Assembly: GCA_024239075.1 (NCBI GenBank)
Contig: JANBVI010000027.1
Location: forward strand, 248,001 to 312,000
DNA length: 64,000 nt
Origin: Fischerella sp. CENA71
GTDB taxonomy: Bacteria > Cyanobacteriota > Cyanobacteriia > Cyanobacteriales > Nostocaceae
Direction of reading: 5' to 3'
A program made the position numbers and the translations under genes. Within the stretch, counting starts at the first letter, position 1; each line of letters begins with the position of its first letter. Positions 9,160-18,651 of this stretch are shown here, piece after piece. The notes beneath the pieces are model-generated. The model was not told the DNA's origin and made no database searches. It worked only from the letters and a program-made list of their open reading frames with translations.

Positions 9160-10554
9160 TTACCCATTACCAATTGGGTTTTTTGATTGCTGGTTTTGGG
9201 CTGAACGTTTTTTTGACACCCAACCTGGTTTTACCACTTGGCGCTCACGGGCAATTACTAAGCAATCATCAGGGACATCTTCCGTGATTGTGGAACCTGC
9301 TGCTACGTAAACATCATCTCCAAGAGTGATTGGTGCAACTAAGACAGTATTTGAACCTGTGCCAGTGTGATCGCCTATTTTTGTTGGATGTTTGTTCACC
9401 CCGTCATAATTAGCAGTAATAGTTCCTGCCCCAATATTGACTTGATTTCCGGTTGTGGTATCACCTAAATAAGATAGGTGAGCAACATTAGTCTGTTCAC
9501 CTAGTTTGGTATTTTTTAATTCCACAAAATTACCAACCCGACATTTAGCACCAACTTCTGCGTGTCCGCGTAGATGGGCATAAGGGCCGATGCGGCTATC
9601 AGCTTGGACAGTACTATCTCTCACCACTGAATACAGGACAGTGACATTTTTACTGATGTGACTATTTTCAATTAAACTACCAGGGCCAATACGGCAGCCC
9701 GTCTGAATTACCGTATTTCCCCGTAAGTGAGTTTGTGGTTCAATAATTACATCTGGTTGTAACTCTACGGTATCGTCAATTGTGGTGCTGGCAGGGTCAA
9801 TAATCGTAACACCTGCGACCATCCATTTTTCCTTAATGCGCCTTTGCAAAATTTCGTAGGCAGAAGCTAATTGTAGGCGGTCATTAATGCCTAAAATCTC
9901 TTGGTAATCTTCTACATTTACTGCCATTACTGGAGCAACTTGAGTAACGGCATCAGTAAGATAATATTCTTTTTGAGCATTATTAGCTTGTAAGTGCGGC
10001 AATACTTTAGCCAAATTTTCCCAACGAAAACAGTAGACGCCCGCATTGATACAGTTATTTTGTCTTTGGGCTGGAGTACAATCTTTTTCTTCAACAATTT
10101 TCTGCACAATATTGTCACCGTCACAAAAAACGCGCCCATAGCCTTTGGGATTGTTCAGGTACGCAGTTAAAATAGTGACTGCATTTTGTTTTTCTTGGTG
10201 TGTTCGTAGGAGATTTTGCAGAGTTTCGGTGCGTAATAAAGGTACATCACCGTTAAGTATCAGTACATCGCCGCGATATCCCTCTAAGTAAGGAAGCAAT
10301 TGCTGAATCGCATGACCTGTTCCTAGCTGCACATTCTGTTCTACAAACTCTAGATCGGGAATTGACAGCATCGCTGCTTTGACTTCTTCAGCCTGATACC
10401 CTACAATCACCATCTGTCGTGAAGGGGAAAGCGGTTGGACAGTTTCGATTACTCTCTCAACAAGCGATCGCCCGCCCAAAGAATGTAAAACTTTGGGAAG
10501 GTTGGATTTCATCCGTGTCCCACGTCCTGCCGCTAAAATTGCTACAACTACCAT
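9160..10554 (-). CDS. glmU: bifunctional UDP-GlcNAc pyrophosphorylase / glucosamine-1-phosphate N-acetyltransferase
   Basis: A 464-residue protein. The N-terminal nucleotidyltransferase begins with [20 protein letters not shown] and has GTGHAIQQ and LNGDVPLL. The C-terminal left-handed beta-helix (about residues 250-445) has [17 protein letters not shown] and the acetyl-CoA site region [11 protein letters not shown]. It makes UDP-GlcNAc for peptidoglycan and other glycans. The last residues (about KNPIGNG) are encoded by intergenic-type repeat sequence. Family assignment is firm. Confidence 0.95.
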   Translation of the reverse strand: MVVVAILAAGRGTRMKSNLPKVLHSLGGRSLVERVIETVQPLSPSRQMVIVGYQAEEVKAAMLSIPDLEFVEQNVQLGTGHAIQQLLPYLEGYRGDVLILNGDVPLLRTETLQNLLRTHQEKQNAVTILTAYLNNPKGYGRVFCDGDNIVQKIVEEKDCTPAQRQNNCINAGVYCFRWENLAKVLPHLQANNAQKEYYLTDAVTQVAPVMAVNVEDYQEILGINDRLQLASAYEILQRRIKEKWMVAGVTIIDPASTTIDDTVELQPDVIIEPQTHLRGNTVIQTGCRIGPGSLIENSHISKNVTVLYSVVRDSTVQADSRIGPYAHLRGHAEVGAKCRVGNFVELKNTKLGEQTNVAHLSYLGDTTTGNQVNIGAGTITANYDGVNKHPTKIGDHTGTGSNTVLVAPITLGDDVYVAAGSTITEDVPDDCLVIARERQVVKPGWVSKKRSAQNQQSKNPIGNG

Positions 10555-10639
10555 AATTAGCTATCAGCCAAGTGAATTGCGTTGATTGAGCTTGGTACTT
10601 TAAGATTCAGCCTCAAATCATACCACTAACAACTAACTA

Positions 10640-11902
10640 CTATTGTTGATAACTGCGAATAAATTCTGCAAACTGCTGCATGAGCTGAGGATTGCGCCAC
10701 CCCTTGGCTGTTTCTTCTTGCATGACAGCAAGTGCTTCTTCTGAAGAAAAAGCAACTTTATAAGGTCGTTCGCTAGTCAAGGCATCATAAATATCAATGA
10801 GCTGAAATACTTGTGCTAGGTAGGGAATTTTTTCGCCCTTGAGTCCATCTGGATAACCTGATCCGTCCCAACGTTCGTGGTGATGGCGAATGATAGGAAT
10901 AACGCCTTGCATACTGCGTAAAGGCTGACAGATTTTTTCACCAATTAAAACGTGTTGCCTCATTATCTCCCATTCTTCGGCGGTGAGTTTTCCCTTTTTA
11001 AGTAGCACACAGTCAGGAATCCCTACCTTACCAATATCGTGAAGATAACCACCCCACATCAAATATCGCATTTGATTGCGTGAGAGATTCAAGTATTCGC
11101 CAAAAGCTTTTCCTAATTTGACTAGTCGTTCACAATGATCCCCAGTATTGGGATCGCGACTTTCAATTGACCTAGCTATAGAAAATAAAACTTGTTCAGC
11201 ATGGTCTAAATCTTCATTCAGACGCTTCTGTTTCACCAATGACTTAACACGCGCTGCTAATTCTACACGGTCAAAAGGCTTACTCAAGAAATCATCTGCG
11301 CCGACTTCTATACCCCGAATACGCGATCGCCGATCATTTAAAGCTGTGACAAAAATGATTGGTATGAGTCGTGTATTCTCATCCTGCTTGAGTAATTGGC
11401 ATACCTCAAACCCATCAATACCCGGCATCATTACATCTAGCAAAATTAAATCTGGTTGGTTTTGAATTACCAAATCAAAAGCGCTAGAACCACTATCTGC
11501 TTCAATTACTTCATAGCCTTCCATTGCTAACAAGGCAACAGCAGTCATGCGACTGGCTGCATGGTCATCTACGACTAAGACTTTTGGGGTATCTGAATCA
11601 AAACCATTCACTTTAGACCTTTTGTCTGGTTGTATTTTAGATTCCAGTGCCTCGTAACTGACATTAACACAAGTTTTGCTACAACAAGAGGATAAGGCTT
11701 CTGTCTGTTCAATGCTGAGGTTTTGTTCAGATAACTCCCAAGAATAATTTTCTGCATTTGGTAATGCTACAGCATAATCATAACCTATATTATTCACATT
11801 ATTTAGGAGGTTTAAATCACTAACTATTTCTTCAGTAGAGGCTGCAACCTTGGATGTCCATTGATTCACAAAGGCACTCCAATTTTCAAAATTAGTTAAC
11901 AA
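10640..11902 (-). CDS. response regulator with HD-GYP domain (probable c-di-GMP phosphodiesterase)
   Basis: A 420-residue protein: a variable N-terminus of about 105 residues, a REC domain (VLVVDDHAASRM, phospho-acceptor in LILLDVMMPGIDGF, Lys in FLSKPFD), then an HD-GYP domain (HDIGKVGIPD, HHERWDGSGYPDGL). HD-GYP domains hydrolyse cyclic-di-GMP. The motif residues are present, so activity is expected. The best start is a TTG at 11902; no ATG precedes the REC domain, and a GTG 12 codons later is an alternative. It is transcribed alone, with a long leader region upstream. Confidence 0.88.
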   Translation of the reverse strand: MLTNFENWSAFVNQWTSKVAASTEEIVSDLNLLNNVNNIGYDYAVALPNAENYSWELSEQNLSIEQTEALSSCCSKTCVNVSYEALESKIQPDKRSKVNGFDSDTPKVLVVDDHAASRMTAVALLAMEGYEVIEADSGSSAFDLVIQNQPDLILLDVMMPGIDGFEVCQLLKQDENTRLIPIIFVTALNDRRSRIRGIEVGADDFLSKPFDRVELAARVKSLVKQKRLNEDLDHAEQVLFSIARSIESRDPNTGDHCERLVKLGKAFGEYLNLSRNQMRYLMWGGYLHDIGKVGIPDCVLLKKGKLTAEEWEIMRQHVLIGEKICQPLRSMQGVIPIIRHHHERWDGSGYPDGLKGEKIPYLAQVFQLIDIYDALTSERPYKVAFSSEEALAVMQEETAKGWRNPQLMQQFAEFIRSYQQ

Positions 11903-12419
11903 AATGAGTATTCAAAAACCAGTGTAGTTCTTGAGTGTCTTTAAGCTTGTATTCTCATATACTTGCTTAAGTAAAGCAAAAAATTTATTCTTTGTCATTG
12001 CAAGAATATTTGTTGATTTTTCTTTTATTTCATAAAGTATGAAATGTTGCTGTCAACAATTCCTGCTTGTAATTTCAGCATCACAACTCGTGCAAATGTT
12101 AAATCAGGTTTTTTACAGATATTTATTGACATGGTAGAAGCAATTTTTTCATCCATTGTCCTTGACTTTTATTTCAAATTTAAACAATTCTAATCATAGT
12201 TTTAGCTTCGAGTATATTCAGTTACTGAGGTAATGGGAATTATGAAACTATGGGAGGCACGAACAAGCAGTGACTAATTACTTAGGGTTTCAGTGATTGA
12301 AGTCACAAAACTTACAAATTTTATTGAGTATTATAGAAGTATATACTGAAGAAGTAAAATTTATTACACATCAGCTAAGATTTATTTTTTCCCATAGTTA
12401 TAGTTAAGATGATTGTATT
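11903..12419. other. 517-bp AT-rich intergenic region
   Basis: It lies upstream of the HD-GYP regulator and downstream of the mnmD-like gene, both on the minus strand. I see no ORF, no clear hairpin terminator and no recognised repeat. It should contain the HD-GYP promoter, whose position I cannot support. Confidence 0.5.
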
Positions 12420-13469
12420 CTATTTAACACAAGCTTTGCTGCTCTCTGATTGCCAACGTTTTCGCCAACGAGATGTTGGTTCAAGCGAAGAAGCTTGTTG
12501 TTCTTGTTGTCGCCGCCTAAGTATAATTTCGGTAGAGTCTGTTAATTGAGAATCACGATAAGGAATAGCAGCGCGAGTCTGTAAATGTTCTATTTCTGCT
12601 TGTGAGAGAGGCGGTAAAGAGGGGGAGAGTGGGGGACGCGAAGACGCCTTTAGAGACGTAGAGAGTGAGGGACGCGGGGAGACGGAGAGTGTTGTTGATA
12701 AATTCTCCGCGTCACCGCGTCCCCATGTCACCGCGTCCTCTTGATTCACCGTATCGCCATCTTCCCCTGTCGCTCTGTCCTCTTGATAGGCTGCAACAGT
12801 GCCAGGCGATCGCCTCCCGACTGGTGGAGTCGAACCTATTTGTAGTCCAGCGGCTAAAAGTGCTGTACGTACAGCCGCAGCACAAGAATATGTAGCTAAG
12901 ATCCCATCATTTTGTAAACACAAAGCCAGCCATTGCATAAATTCGATAGTCCACAACTGCGGACATTGAGGTGGTGAAAAAGGGTCAAGAAAAATTGCAT
13001 CAGCTTGAAAACCAGAGGCATACACTTGCTGAATAGTGTTTCTAGCATCACCTATGAGTAAGCTGGCTTTGAGATGATTTGTTTGTACTTTTTGTTCATA
13101 AGCTAGATTGCTAAGTATATTAATATACTCATAATTCCAGTTTTCGTATAATTGATGAGCGATCGCAGTTTGGGGTACAAAGGTATTTATTTCTAAACCA
13201 ATTACTTCCACATCACAATCAGGATTAACAGACCAAATTGTTTGCAAAGCGGCAGCTGTGTTGTATCCTAATCCATAACAAACATCCAACAGCCGCAACA
13301 TCGGTTTACACTTGGCTTTTACAGCCAGTTGAGTAGGTTCAACAAACTTTAAAAAACTCTCTTGCTTGGCTCCATAATGGCTATGAAAAGACTCACCAAA
13401 CTCTTGAGAAAAGAAAGTGAAAGAACCATCTGCCGTCAGTTCGGGTGTAAATTTATCTAATTCTGACAT
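12420..13469 (-). CDS. mnmD: MnmD-like tRNA 5-methylaminomethyl-2-thiouridine methyltransferase with repeat-derived insert
   Basis: A 349-residue protein of the MnmC/MnmD methyltransferase family (DUF752). It has the typical N-terminus (LTADGSFTFFSQEFGESFHS), a SAM site (LLDVCYGLGYNTAAAL), IFLDPFSPPQCPQLW, and the C-terminal EPTSRWRKRW. The FAD domain of bifunctional MnmC is absent. Residues about 225-289 are a low-complexity, Ser/Pro/Arg/Asp-rich stretch encoded by GACGCGGGGAGACGG-type sequence usually found between genes. It interrupts the junction between the PPVGRRSPGT and PPLSQAEIEHL segments. Activity is expected because the core motifs are intact. Confidence 0.83.
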   Translation of the reverse strand: MSELDKFTPELTADGSFTFFSQEFGESFHSHYGAKQESFLKFVEPTQLAVKAKCKPMLRLLDVCYGLGYNTAAALQTIWSVNPDCDVEVIGLEINTFVPQTAIAHQLYENWNYEYINILSNLAYEQKVQTNHLKASLLIGDARNTIQQVYASGFQADAIFLDPFSPPQCPQLWTIEFMQWLALCLQNDGILATYSCAAAVRTALLAAGLQIGSTPPVGRRSPGTVAAYQEDRATGEDGDTVNQEDAVTWGRGDAENLSTTLSVSPRPSLSTSLKASSRPPLSPSLPPLSQAEIEHLQTRAAIPYRDSQLTDSTEIILRRRQQEQQASSLEPTSRWRKRWQSESSKACVK

Positions 13470-13542
13470 TGTTTTAATGAGCAGTTAGTTGTTGGTTATT
13501 CGTTATTGGTCGTTGTTAAGTATTTGCTATTGTCCCCCTTAT

Positions 13543-13570
13543 CCCCGATCCCCAATCCCCGATCCCCAAT
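13543..13570. repeat. CCCCGAT/CCCCAAT heptanucleotide repeat overlapping a start codon
   Basis: Four alternating 7-mers, CCCCGAT and CCCCAAT. The final AT is shared with the ATG (13569-13571) of the sulfurtransferase gene, so the repeat occupies the place of its ribosome-binding region. Confidence 0.85.
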
Positions 13571-14384
13571 GACCAAAATAATCGTTTCTCGTGAATGGTT
13601 ACTCGAACATCTTGCAGATCCACAAGTCGTAATAGTGGATTGTCGCTTTTCTCTAGCCGATCCACAACTGGGAAAACAGCAGTACCAAACCAGCCATATT
13701 CAAGGTGCTTACTACCTAGACCTCAATAGCGATCTTTCTAGTCCTGTAGAAGAACATGGAGGAAGACATCCTTTACCTAATCCTGATCAATTAGCTGACA
13801 AATTATCAAGCATCGGAGTCAATTTCCAAAAAACTCTAGTTGTAGCTTACGATGATTCTCGCCTTGCTTTTGCGTCTCGATTATGGTGGTTATTGCGCTA
13901 TCTTGGTCATGATCAAGTGGTGGTTCTAGATGGTGGTTTTAGCGAATGGCAAAAAGCTAACTACCCTGTTACAGATATCATCCCTCAATCTGAGCAAAAA
14001 AGTGATTTTGCCTATGCGTTGCAAACACAGATGATAGTGGATCGTCAAATGGTAATCAATCGTAAAGATTTACCTGGAGTAGCTTTAGTAGATTCACGAG
14101 AAAGCGATCGCTACCTTGGTATTCGTGAACCCATTGATAAAATAGCTGGTCATATTCCTGGCGCAGTTAACTATCCTTGGTTAGAAGTTACCGACAGCAA
14201 AGGTTATTTACTTCCAACACAAGAACAAATTCAGCGTTGGTTAGAGCTAAAACAAGCAGAGGAAATTATAGTTTATTGTGGTTCTGGCGTCACTGCTTGT
14301 GTAAATTTACTCTCTTTAGAATTAGCAGGGATTCACACGGGTAAACTTTACGCAGGTAGTTGGAGTGATTGGATTAGTTATTAG
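13569..14384 (+). CDS. thiosulfate / 3-mercaptopyruvate sulfurtransferase (rhodanese)
   Basis: A 271-residue protein with two rhodanese domains. The N-terminal inactive domain contains VIVDCRFSLADP and YDDSRLAFASRLWWLL. The C-terminal domain has the active-site loop VYCGSGVTA, with Cys at about residue 237. It transfers sulfane sulfur to cyanide or thiols. An upstream in-frame TTG would add a Pro/Ser-rich leader made of repeat DNA, so ATG 13569 is preferred. It is divergent from mnmD and convergent with the barrel protein; a strong inverted repeat follows the stop. Confidence 0.9.
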   Translation: MTKIIVSREWLLEHLADPQVVIVDCRFSLADPQLGKQQYQTSHIQGAYYLDLNSDLSSPVEEHGGRHPLPNPDQLADKLSSIGVNFQKTLVVAYDDSRLAFASRLWWLLRYLGHDQVVVLDGGFSEWQKANYPVTDIIPQSEQKSDFAYALQTQMIVDRQMVINRKDLPGVALVDSRESDRYLGIREPIDKIAGHIPGAVNYPWLEVTDSKGYLLPTQEQIQRWLELKQAEEIIVYCGSGVTACVNLLSLELAGIHTGKLYAGSWSDWISY

Positions 14385-14390
14385 TCAATG

Positions 14391-14440
14391 GTCAATGGTC
14401 AATTGACAACATCTTAAACTCTTGACAATTGACCATTGAC
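14391..14440. terminator. inverted repeat between convergent genes (terminator-like)
   Basis: GTCAATGGTCAATTG (14391-14405) pairs perfectly with CAATTGACCATTGAC (14426-14440), a 15-bp stem with a 20-nt loop. It is built from the same GTCAATG 7-mers seen elsewhere as tandem repeats. TTTTC follows on the plus strand. It lies exactly between two convergent stops, so a bidirectional terminator is plausible. Confidence 0.55.
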
Positions 14441-14445
14441 AATTT

Positions 14446-15876
14446 TCAAAATCGACCCAATTCTAAATTATAGTTAATACCCAAAAACCAACCATCAAAA
14501 TCTATATTGCTCTCGGTAGAGTTACCTAATGTGAAACCAGCTTGTACACTCACATTACTATTTTTAGATATTCCATAATTTAGATGACCAAATAATCGAT
14601 TATATAAGTCTTCTCGTTCGTATTCTGTAAAATTGGATAAACTAAATTGATAGTCAACACCAGCTTGGAGATACTTGTGTAGATAGTAATTGAGAGAAAG
14701 CCAGAAGAAATTAATTATTCGGTCACGATCTTTTGGGGGATCGGTGAGACTAAGACGAAATTCATAAAAGCTATCTAGTGCTAGTTTTTGTGATAAAATA
14801 TCCCGCCGTCCTAAAGCTAGCCGTAGAACATTCTCACCCAAAAAGCGATCGCCATCATCAAAGTTATTATTATCTCTAGCATAGAAAAGCTGTTGATTAC
14901 TCCAACCAATTTCACCATACATTTGCGGTGTAAATCGTTGTTGAAGATTCAGATTGAATCTCACCTGATTATAGTTATATTCTGACTGATCTAAGTAACG
15001 AATTAAGTAACCATCAACAGATCCATTGATGAAAGTTTTTTTCCCCAAGGGAAAAGAAATAGATCCAAGCGTGAGTCCAGAATAAATTAAACTATCTTCA
15101 ATTGGAACAACTGCCGATGAAAAAATGTTACTGCTATAGAAATAACCAATACGAGCCAATAAATAGCCTACAGGTTTGAATTGATTTGATGGTTGTTCTA
15201 CAGATGGAAGTTGTGGTTGTTCTGGGTTCGGTGTGACTTCTCGTAGTTTCAGTTTACCGAGTTCTTCATCAAAACTTGATTCTGGCGAATTTGATTCTGG
15301 TGGTAAATAGTTACCCTTGAGGCGCTGTATCAATCTTTGTAGCCTTTGTTCCCTTTCTGTCTCTGGTGTTGCCAAACCTTGTTCTACTTGTGTAGAGGAG
15401 GGTTTGGGAGTATCTGTTGACTGTGCTTCTAACAGTGGAAGTTCACTTGGCTGATCAATCTGATCAGGAGAATTTTTTAGTGTAGACTCTGGTTGCAGAT
15501 TAGGTGATTTTTGCGTACTCTGAGAGTATAATTTGAGTGATTCACCTGTAGAAAAGATAGTAGCAGTCGAAAATACAGGAACATTTTCTTCTTTTTCAGG
15601 GACTACATCTGTTGGGACATCTACCCTGTCTATCAAGCTTAATGACGACAAAAGCTTTGATTTTGAACTGAAGCTTTCTCGTGGTGACTGCTGATATGAT
15701 TGATTCGTAATTTGATGAACTGGCAAAAATGGCGCTTTTGCTCCTAAATTGTCTTCAAAGTTACTCAAACTTGGATTTGCAGCCCCTACCGCATCAACAC
15801 TAATGAAATACCAGTTGACGCCACTAGAGGCCAACAAAACCTTGATCAAAAAAATTTTCCAGCCCTTGGGTTGCAT
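14446..15876 (-). CDS. outer-membrane beta-barrel protein, function unknown
   Basis: A 476-residue protein: an N-terminal hydrophobic signal (IFLIKVLLASSGVNWYF), a Ser/Pro/Gln-rich region to about residue 220, then about 240 residues of alternating beta strands typical of a barrel (GYLLARIGYFYSSNIF, FINGSVDGYLIRYLDQ, LFGHLNYGISKNSNVSV). It ends with the outer-membrane C-terminal Phe signature (YNLELGRF). No catalytic motif is visible. Its 5' region is shared with the divergent FecR-domain gene, which is also a predicted secreted protein; a joint role is possible but not shown. Confidence 0.68.
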   Translation of the reverse strand: MQPKGWKIFLIKVLLASSGVNWYFISVDAVGAANPSLSNFEDNLGAKAPFLPVHQITNQSYQQSPRESFSSKSKLLSSLSLIDRVDVPTDVVPEKEENVPVFSTATIFSTGESLKLYSQSTQKSPNLQPESTLKNSPDQIDQPSELPLLEAQSTDTPKPSSTQVEQGLATPETEREQRLQRLIQRLKGNYLPPESNSPESSFDEELGKLKLREVTPNPEQPQLPSVEQPSNQFKPVGYLLARIGYFYSSNIFSSAVVPIEDSLIYSGLTLGSISFPLGKKTFINGSVDGYLIRYLDQSEYNYNQVRFNLNLQQRFTPQMYGEIGWSNQQLFYARDNNNFDDGDRFLGENVLRLALGRRDILSQKLALDSFYEFRLSLTDPPKDRDRIINFFWLSLNYYLHKYLQAGVDYQFSLSNFTEYEREDLYNRLFGHLNYGISKNSNVSVQAGFTLGNSTESNIDFDGWFLGINYNLELGRF

Positions 15877-16361
15877 ACTAAAATCTGTTTTCTGAAAATT
15901 AGACCCATAAGTTTCCTTATAAGTTCCTACCTAGTATTAAGTCAAATAACATTGACAGGTGGGAAAAGGGTAAACAGTTAAGAGAAAGGTTTGATTTTTA
16001 AAATGTAACCCGTCTCGTAACCAAATTATCTGTCAATTTTAAATTGCTGATGTAACATAAATATTTTATATTTTTCTCAACTTATGTCATTGTAAATGAT
16101 TTTTGTATTTGATTCATTATTTCCAAATCAATGATATAATCACCCTCCAGTGAACTTAGCAGTAAAAATTTTCTGATAATATTTGAATAATTCTAGTAAT
16201 AGTCAATTTATATGTTTTTATATATTGAAAAGATAAATGTATTTCAACAAAAAATCATAGGAGAATCCTGCTATAGAAGAATATTAAGAACCGCAAAATT
16301 TGAATGTAAAAACTGATTTTATACTGCTTTGGCATTAGTAAAATTACCGAGGCTCCAAAAC
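15877..16361. other. 485-bp divergent promoter region
   Basis: An AT-rich spacer between the barrel gene (minus) and the FecR-domain gene (plus). A TATAAT box at 16135-16140 could serve the plus-strand gene, leaving a leader of about 200 nt, but I cannot identify a convincing -35. No ORF or repeat family was recognised. Confidence 0.4.
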
Positions 16362-18392
16362 ATGTTTCGTAAATTACTCCTATTCTTGGTGGCTGGCTGC
16401 TGGGGAACTGCGGTCTTACCTTTGCCAGAACAGGCTACTGCTGCAACACCTCTAACCAGGGCTGTGATCCAAAATCTTCGTAATGTAGTACAACTCATGC
16501 CCTACAAGCAACCTAAGCGTCGGGCACGCAAATCAGATGCTATAATACCAGGGGATGGGCTGTCCACTGGTAGAGCTTCTCTAGCAGAGTTGCGTTTTAA
16601 TGATGGTTCTTTAGCAAGAGTTGGAGAACAAGCAATATTTCGATTCTTACCAAAGACACGGAATTTTCGCTTGACCAATGGTACTGTCTTGCTACTGATT
16701 CCGCCAGGACAGGGACGAACACGGGTAAACACACCAAATGCAGCAGCAGCAATTCGCGGTTCAGCATTATTTGTCCGCTATGACGAGAAAAAAGATACTA
16801 CAGTCGTAGCAGCATTAACAAATAGTGGGATTGAAGTTTTCAATAAAGATGCTTCCCAGGGTCGGGAACTAAAAGCAGGGCAAATGCTTGTTGTAGTTAA
16901 AGGTCAATTTCAAGGGTTGTACGATTTTGACCTGAGAACTTTTTATGAGACTAGTGATATGGTACGAGGGTTGGATTTACCTCGACAGCAACAATCAAAT
17001 CCAGATCCGGCGATCGCTAAAGTTCAAGCTGAAACAGCCGAAGCTTTGAATTCCCAACAACCAGTTGCTGGTCAAAAAGTTATAGAAAATCCATCTTTCG
17101 TAAAGCTAACCCCCACTATTTCAGATTCTTCTACTAATACCGATAGCACAAAAACTTCTACAAACTCCTCTCGTACATCAGGACAAAACGGGACAAACAC
17201 GACACAACAGAAGGATAGTAATAACCAACAAACTAGTACACAATCAACAAGTAATACTAATAATTCCGACAATAATTCCAACAATCAAAAAACACCCACA
17301 CAGACCAACACAAGCGACCAAAACAATTCCAACAACCAAAAAACACCTACACAGACAAACACAAGCGACCAAAACAATTCCAACAACCAAAAAACACCCA
17401 CACAGACAGACACAAGCGACCAAAAGAAAGTAGACACTCCACCACCTGTTCCTGATTCCGCCACACCAAACACAAGTGACAAACCGAAATCAGGTACATC
17501 TTCATCTACTTCTAATTCAACTGGTTCAAATAACCCAGAACCACAAACATCTACACCTCCATCAAATTCGACAGGGTCAAACACAACTCCAACCCCATCA
17601 AATTCGACAGGGTCAAATACAACTCCAACCCCATCAAATTCAACAGGTTCAAATAACCCAGAACAACAAACATCTACATCTCCATCAAATTCGACAGGGT
17701 CAAACACAACTCCAACCCCATCAAATTCGACAGGTTCAAACACAACTCCACAACCACAACAGACACCACCCACACCAGTTGAATCGACTGGAGTCAACAC
17801 AACTCCACAACCACAACAGACACCACCCACACCAGTCGAATCGACTGGAGTCAACACAACTCCACAACCACAACAAACACCACCCACCCCAGTCGAATCA
17901 ACTGGAGTTAACACAACTCCAGAACCACAGCAAACACCACCCACCCCAGTTGAATCAACTGGAGTTAACACAACTCCAGAACCACAACAAACACCACCCA
18001 CCCCAGTTGAATCAACTGGAGTCAACACAACTCCAGAACCACAACAAACACCACCCACCCCAGTTGAATCAACTGGAGTCAACACACCTCCAGAACCACA
18101 ACAGACACCACCCACACCAGTTGAATCGACTGGAGTCAACACACCTCCAGAACCACAACAAACACCTCCCACCCCAGTCGAATCGACTGGAGTCAACACA
18201 CCTCCAGAACCACAACAAACACCTCCCACCCCAGTCGAATCGACTGGAGTCAACACAACTCCAGAACCACAACAAACACCTCCCACCCCAGTCGAATCTA
18301 CTGGAGTCAACACAACTCCAGAACCACAACAAACACCTCCCACCCCAGTCGAATCTACTGGAGTAACACCGGGACCTCCAACAAATCAGTAG
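16362..18392 (+). CDS. FecR-domain secreted protein with long Thr/Pro/Asn-rich repeat tail
   Basis: About 676 residues from ATG 16362, which begins a clear signal peptide (MFRKLLLFLVAGCWG ... EQATAA). An upstream TTG at 16329 would bury the signal and is rejected. A FecR-type domain spans about residues 60-190 (ELRFNDGSLARVGEQAIF, AAAAIRGSALFVRY). The rest is low-complexity: three copies of a KTPTQTNTSDQNNSNNQ-like unit, NSTGSN repeats, then eleven 19-residue units (PTPVESTGVNTTPEPQQT). The tail resembles an extended extracellular or periplasmic spacer. FecR domains without the sigma-factor system are common in cyanobacteria; no sigma factor lies nearby. Confidence 0.78.
   Translation: MFRKLLLFLVAGCWGTAVLPLPEQATAATPLTRAVIQNLRNVVQLMPYKQPKRRARKSDAIIPGDGLSTGRASLAELRFNDGSLARVGEQAIFRFLPKTRNFRLTNGTVLLLIPPGQGRTRVNTPNAAAAIRGSALFVRYDEKKDTTVVAALTNSGIEVFNKDASQGRELKAGQMLVVVKGQFQGLYDFDLRTFYETSDMVRGLDLPRQQQSNPDPAIAKVQAETAEALNSQQPVAGQKVIENPSFVKLTPTISDSSTNTDSTKTSTNSSRTSGQNGTNTTQQKDSNNQQTSTQSTSNTNNSDNNSNNQKTPTQTNTSDQNNSNNQKTPTQTNTSDQNNSNNQKTPTQTDTSDQKKVDTPPPVPDSATPNTSDKPKSGTSSSTSNSTGSNNPEPQTSTPPSNSTGSNTTPTPSNSTGSNTTPTPSNSTGSNNPEQQTSTSPSNSTGSNTTPTPSNSTGSNTTPQPQQTPPTPVESTGVNTTPQPQQTPPTPVESTGVNTTPQPQQTPPTPVESTGVNTTPEPQQTPPTPVESTGVNTTPEPQQTPPTPVESTGVNTTPEPQQTPPTPVESTGVNTPPEPQQTPPTPVESTGVNTPPEPQQTPPTPVESTGVNTPPEPQQTPPTPVESTGVNTTPEPQQTPPTPVESTGVNTTPEPQQTPPTPVESTGVTPGPPTNQ
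17739..18365 (+). repeat. in-frame minisatellite, 11 x 57 bp
   Basis: Eleven consecutive 57-bp units encode the 19-residue unit NTTPxPQQTPPTPVESTGV. They differ mainly at ACT/CCT (Thr/Pro) and CAA/GAA (Gln/Glu). The first three units carry Gln, the last eight Glu; units 7-9 carry Pro at position 3. This block pattern implies recent unit duplication. All three minus-strand frames are partly open only because of the repeat. Confidence 0.95.
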
Positions 18393-18431
18393 ACCAAGGG
18401 TGATTTTATACAAACACCAGAAAAATTTAAT

Positions 18432-18469
18432 GGGGTAAAGGGATGGTTGTTTCCTTCTCCTTTTACCCC
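18432..18469 (+). terminator. hairpin after the FecR-domain gene
   Basis: GGGGTAAAGGGA (18432-18443) pairs with TCCTTTTACCCC (18458-18469), 11 of 12 positions, with a 14-nt loop. It is followed by TTTAGCTTTTC and lies 40 bp after the stop, consistent with an intrinsic terminator. Confidence 0.65.
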
Positions 18470-18558
18470 TTTAGCTTTTCTCGAATTCTGCAAAAAGTCT
18501 ATTTTGGATCTCAAACTTTTTCTTGAATCCAAAATCTAAATTTGCACAGTCAGCTTTT

Positions 18559-18651
18559 ATACCAATTCTCTATAATCTCGCAAAAGATCAATCTCCCTGT
18601 CTTCCTTGTCCCCGCGTCATCATCTGTAGCCGTCTTTTGGAGAATTGGTAT
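18559..18651. mobile_element. MITE-like element with 12-bp perfect terminal inverted repeats
   Basis: ATACCAATTCTC (18559-18570) and GAGAATTGGTAT (18640-18651) are perfect inverted repeats about 93 bp apart, with further inner pairing (CAAAAG near 18581, CTTTTG near 18635). TA dinucleotides at both edges fit the TA target of IS630/Tc1-type elements. The right end lies inside the coding sequence of the CHASE2 kinase and supplies its last residues and stop. Confidence 0.65.

Noticed and set aside
17285-18343. 352-residue minus-strand ORF with GGVCCGSG repeats
   Set aside because: It is the antisense reading of the FecR-protein minisatellite; the 57-bp unit keeps the frame open, and it has no independent family features or start signals.
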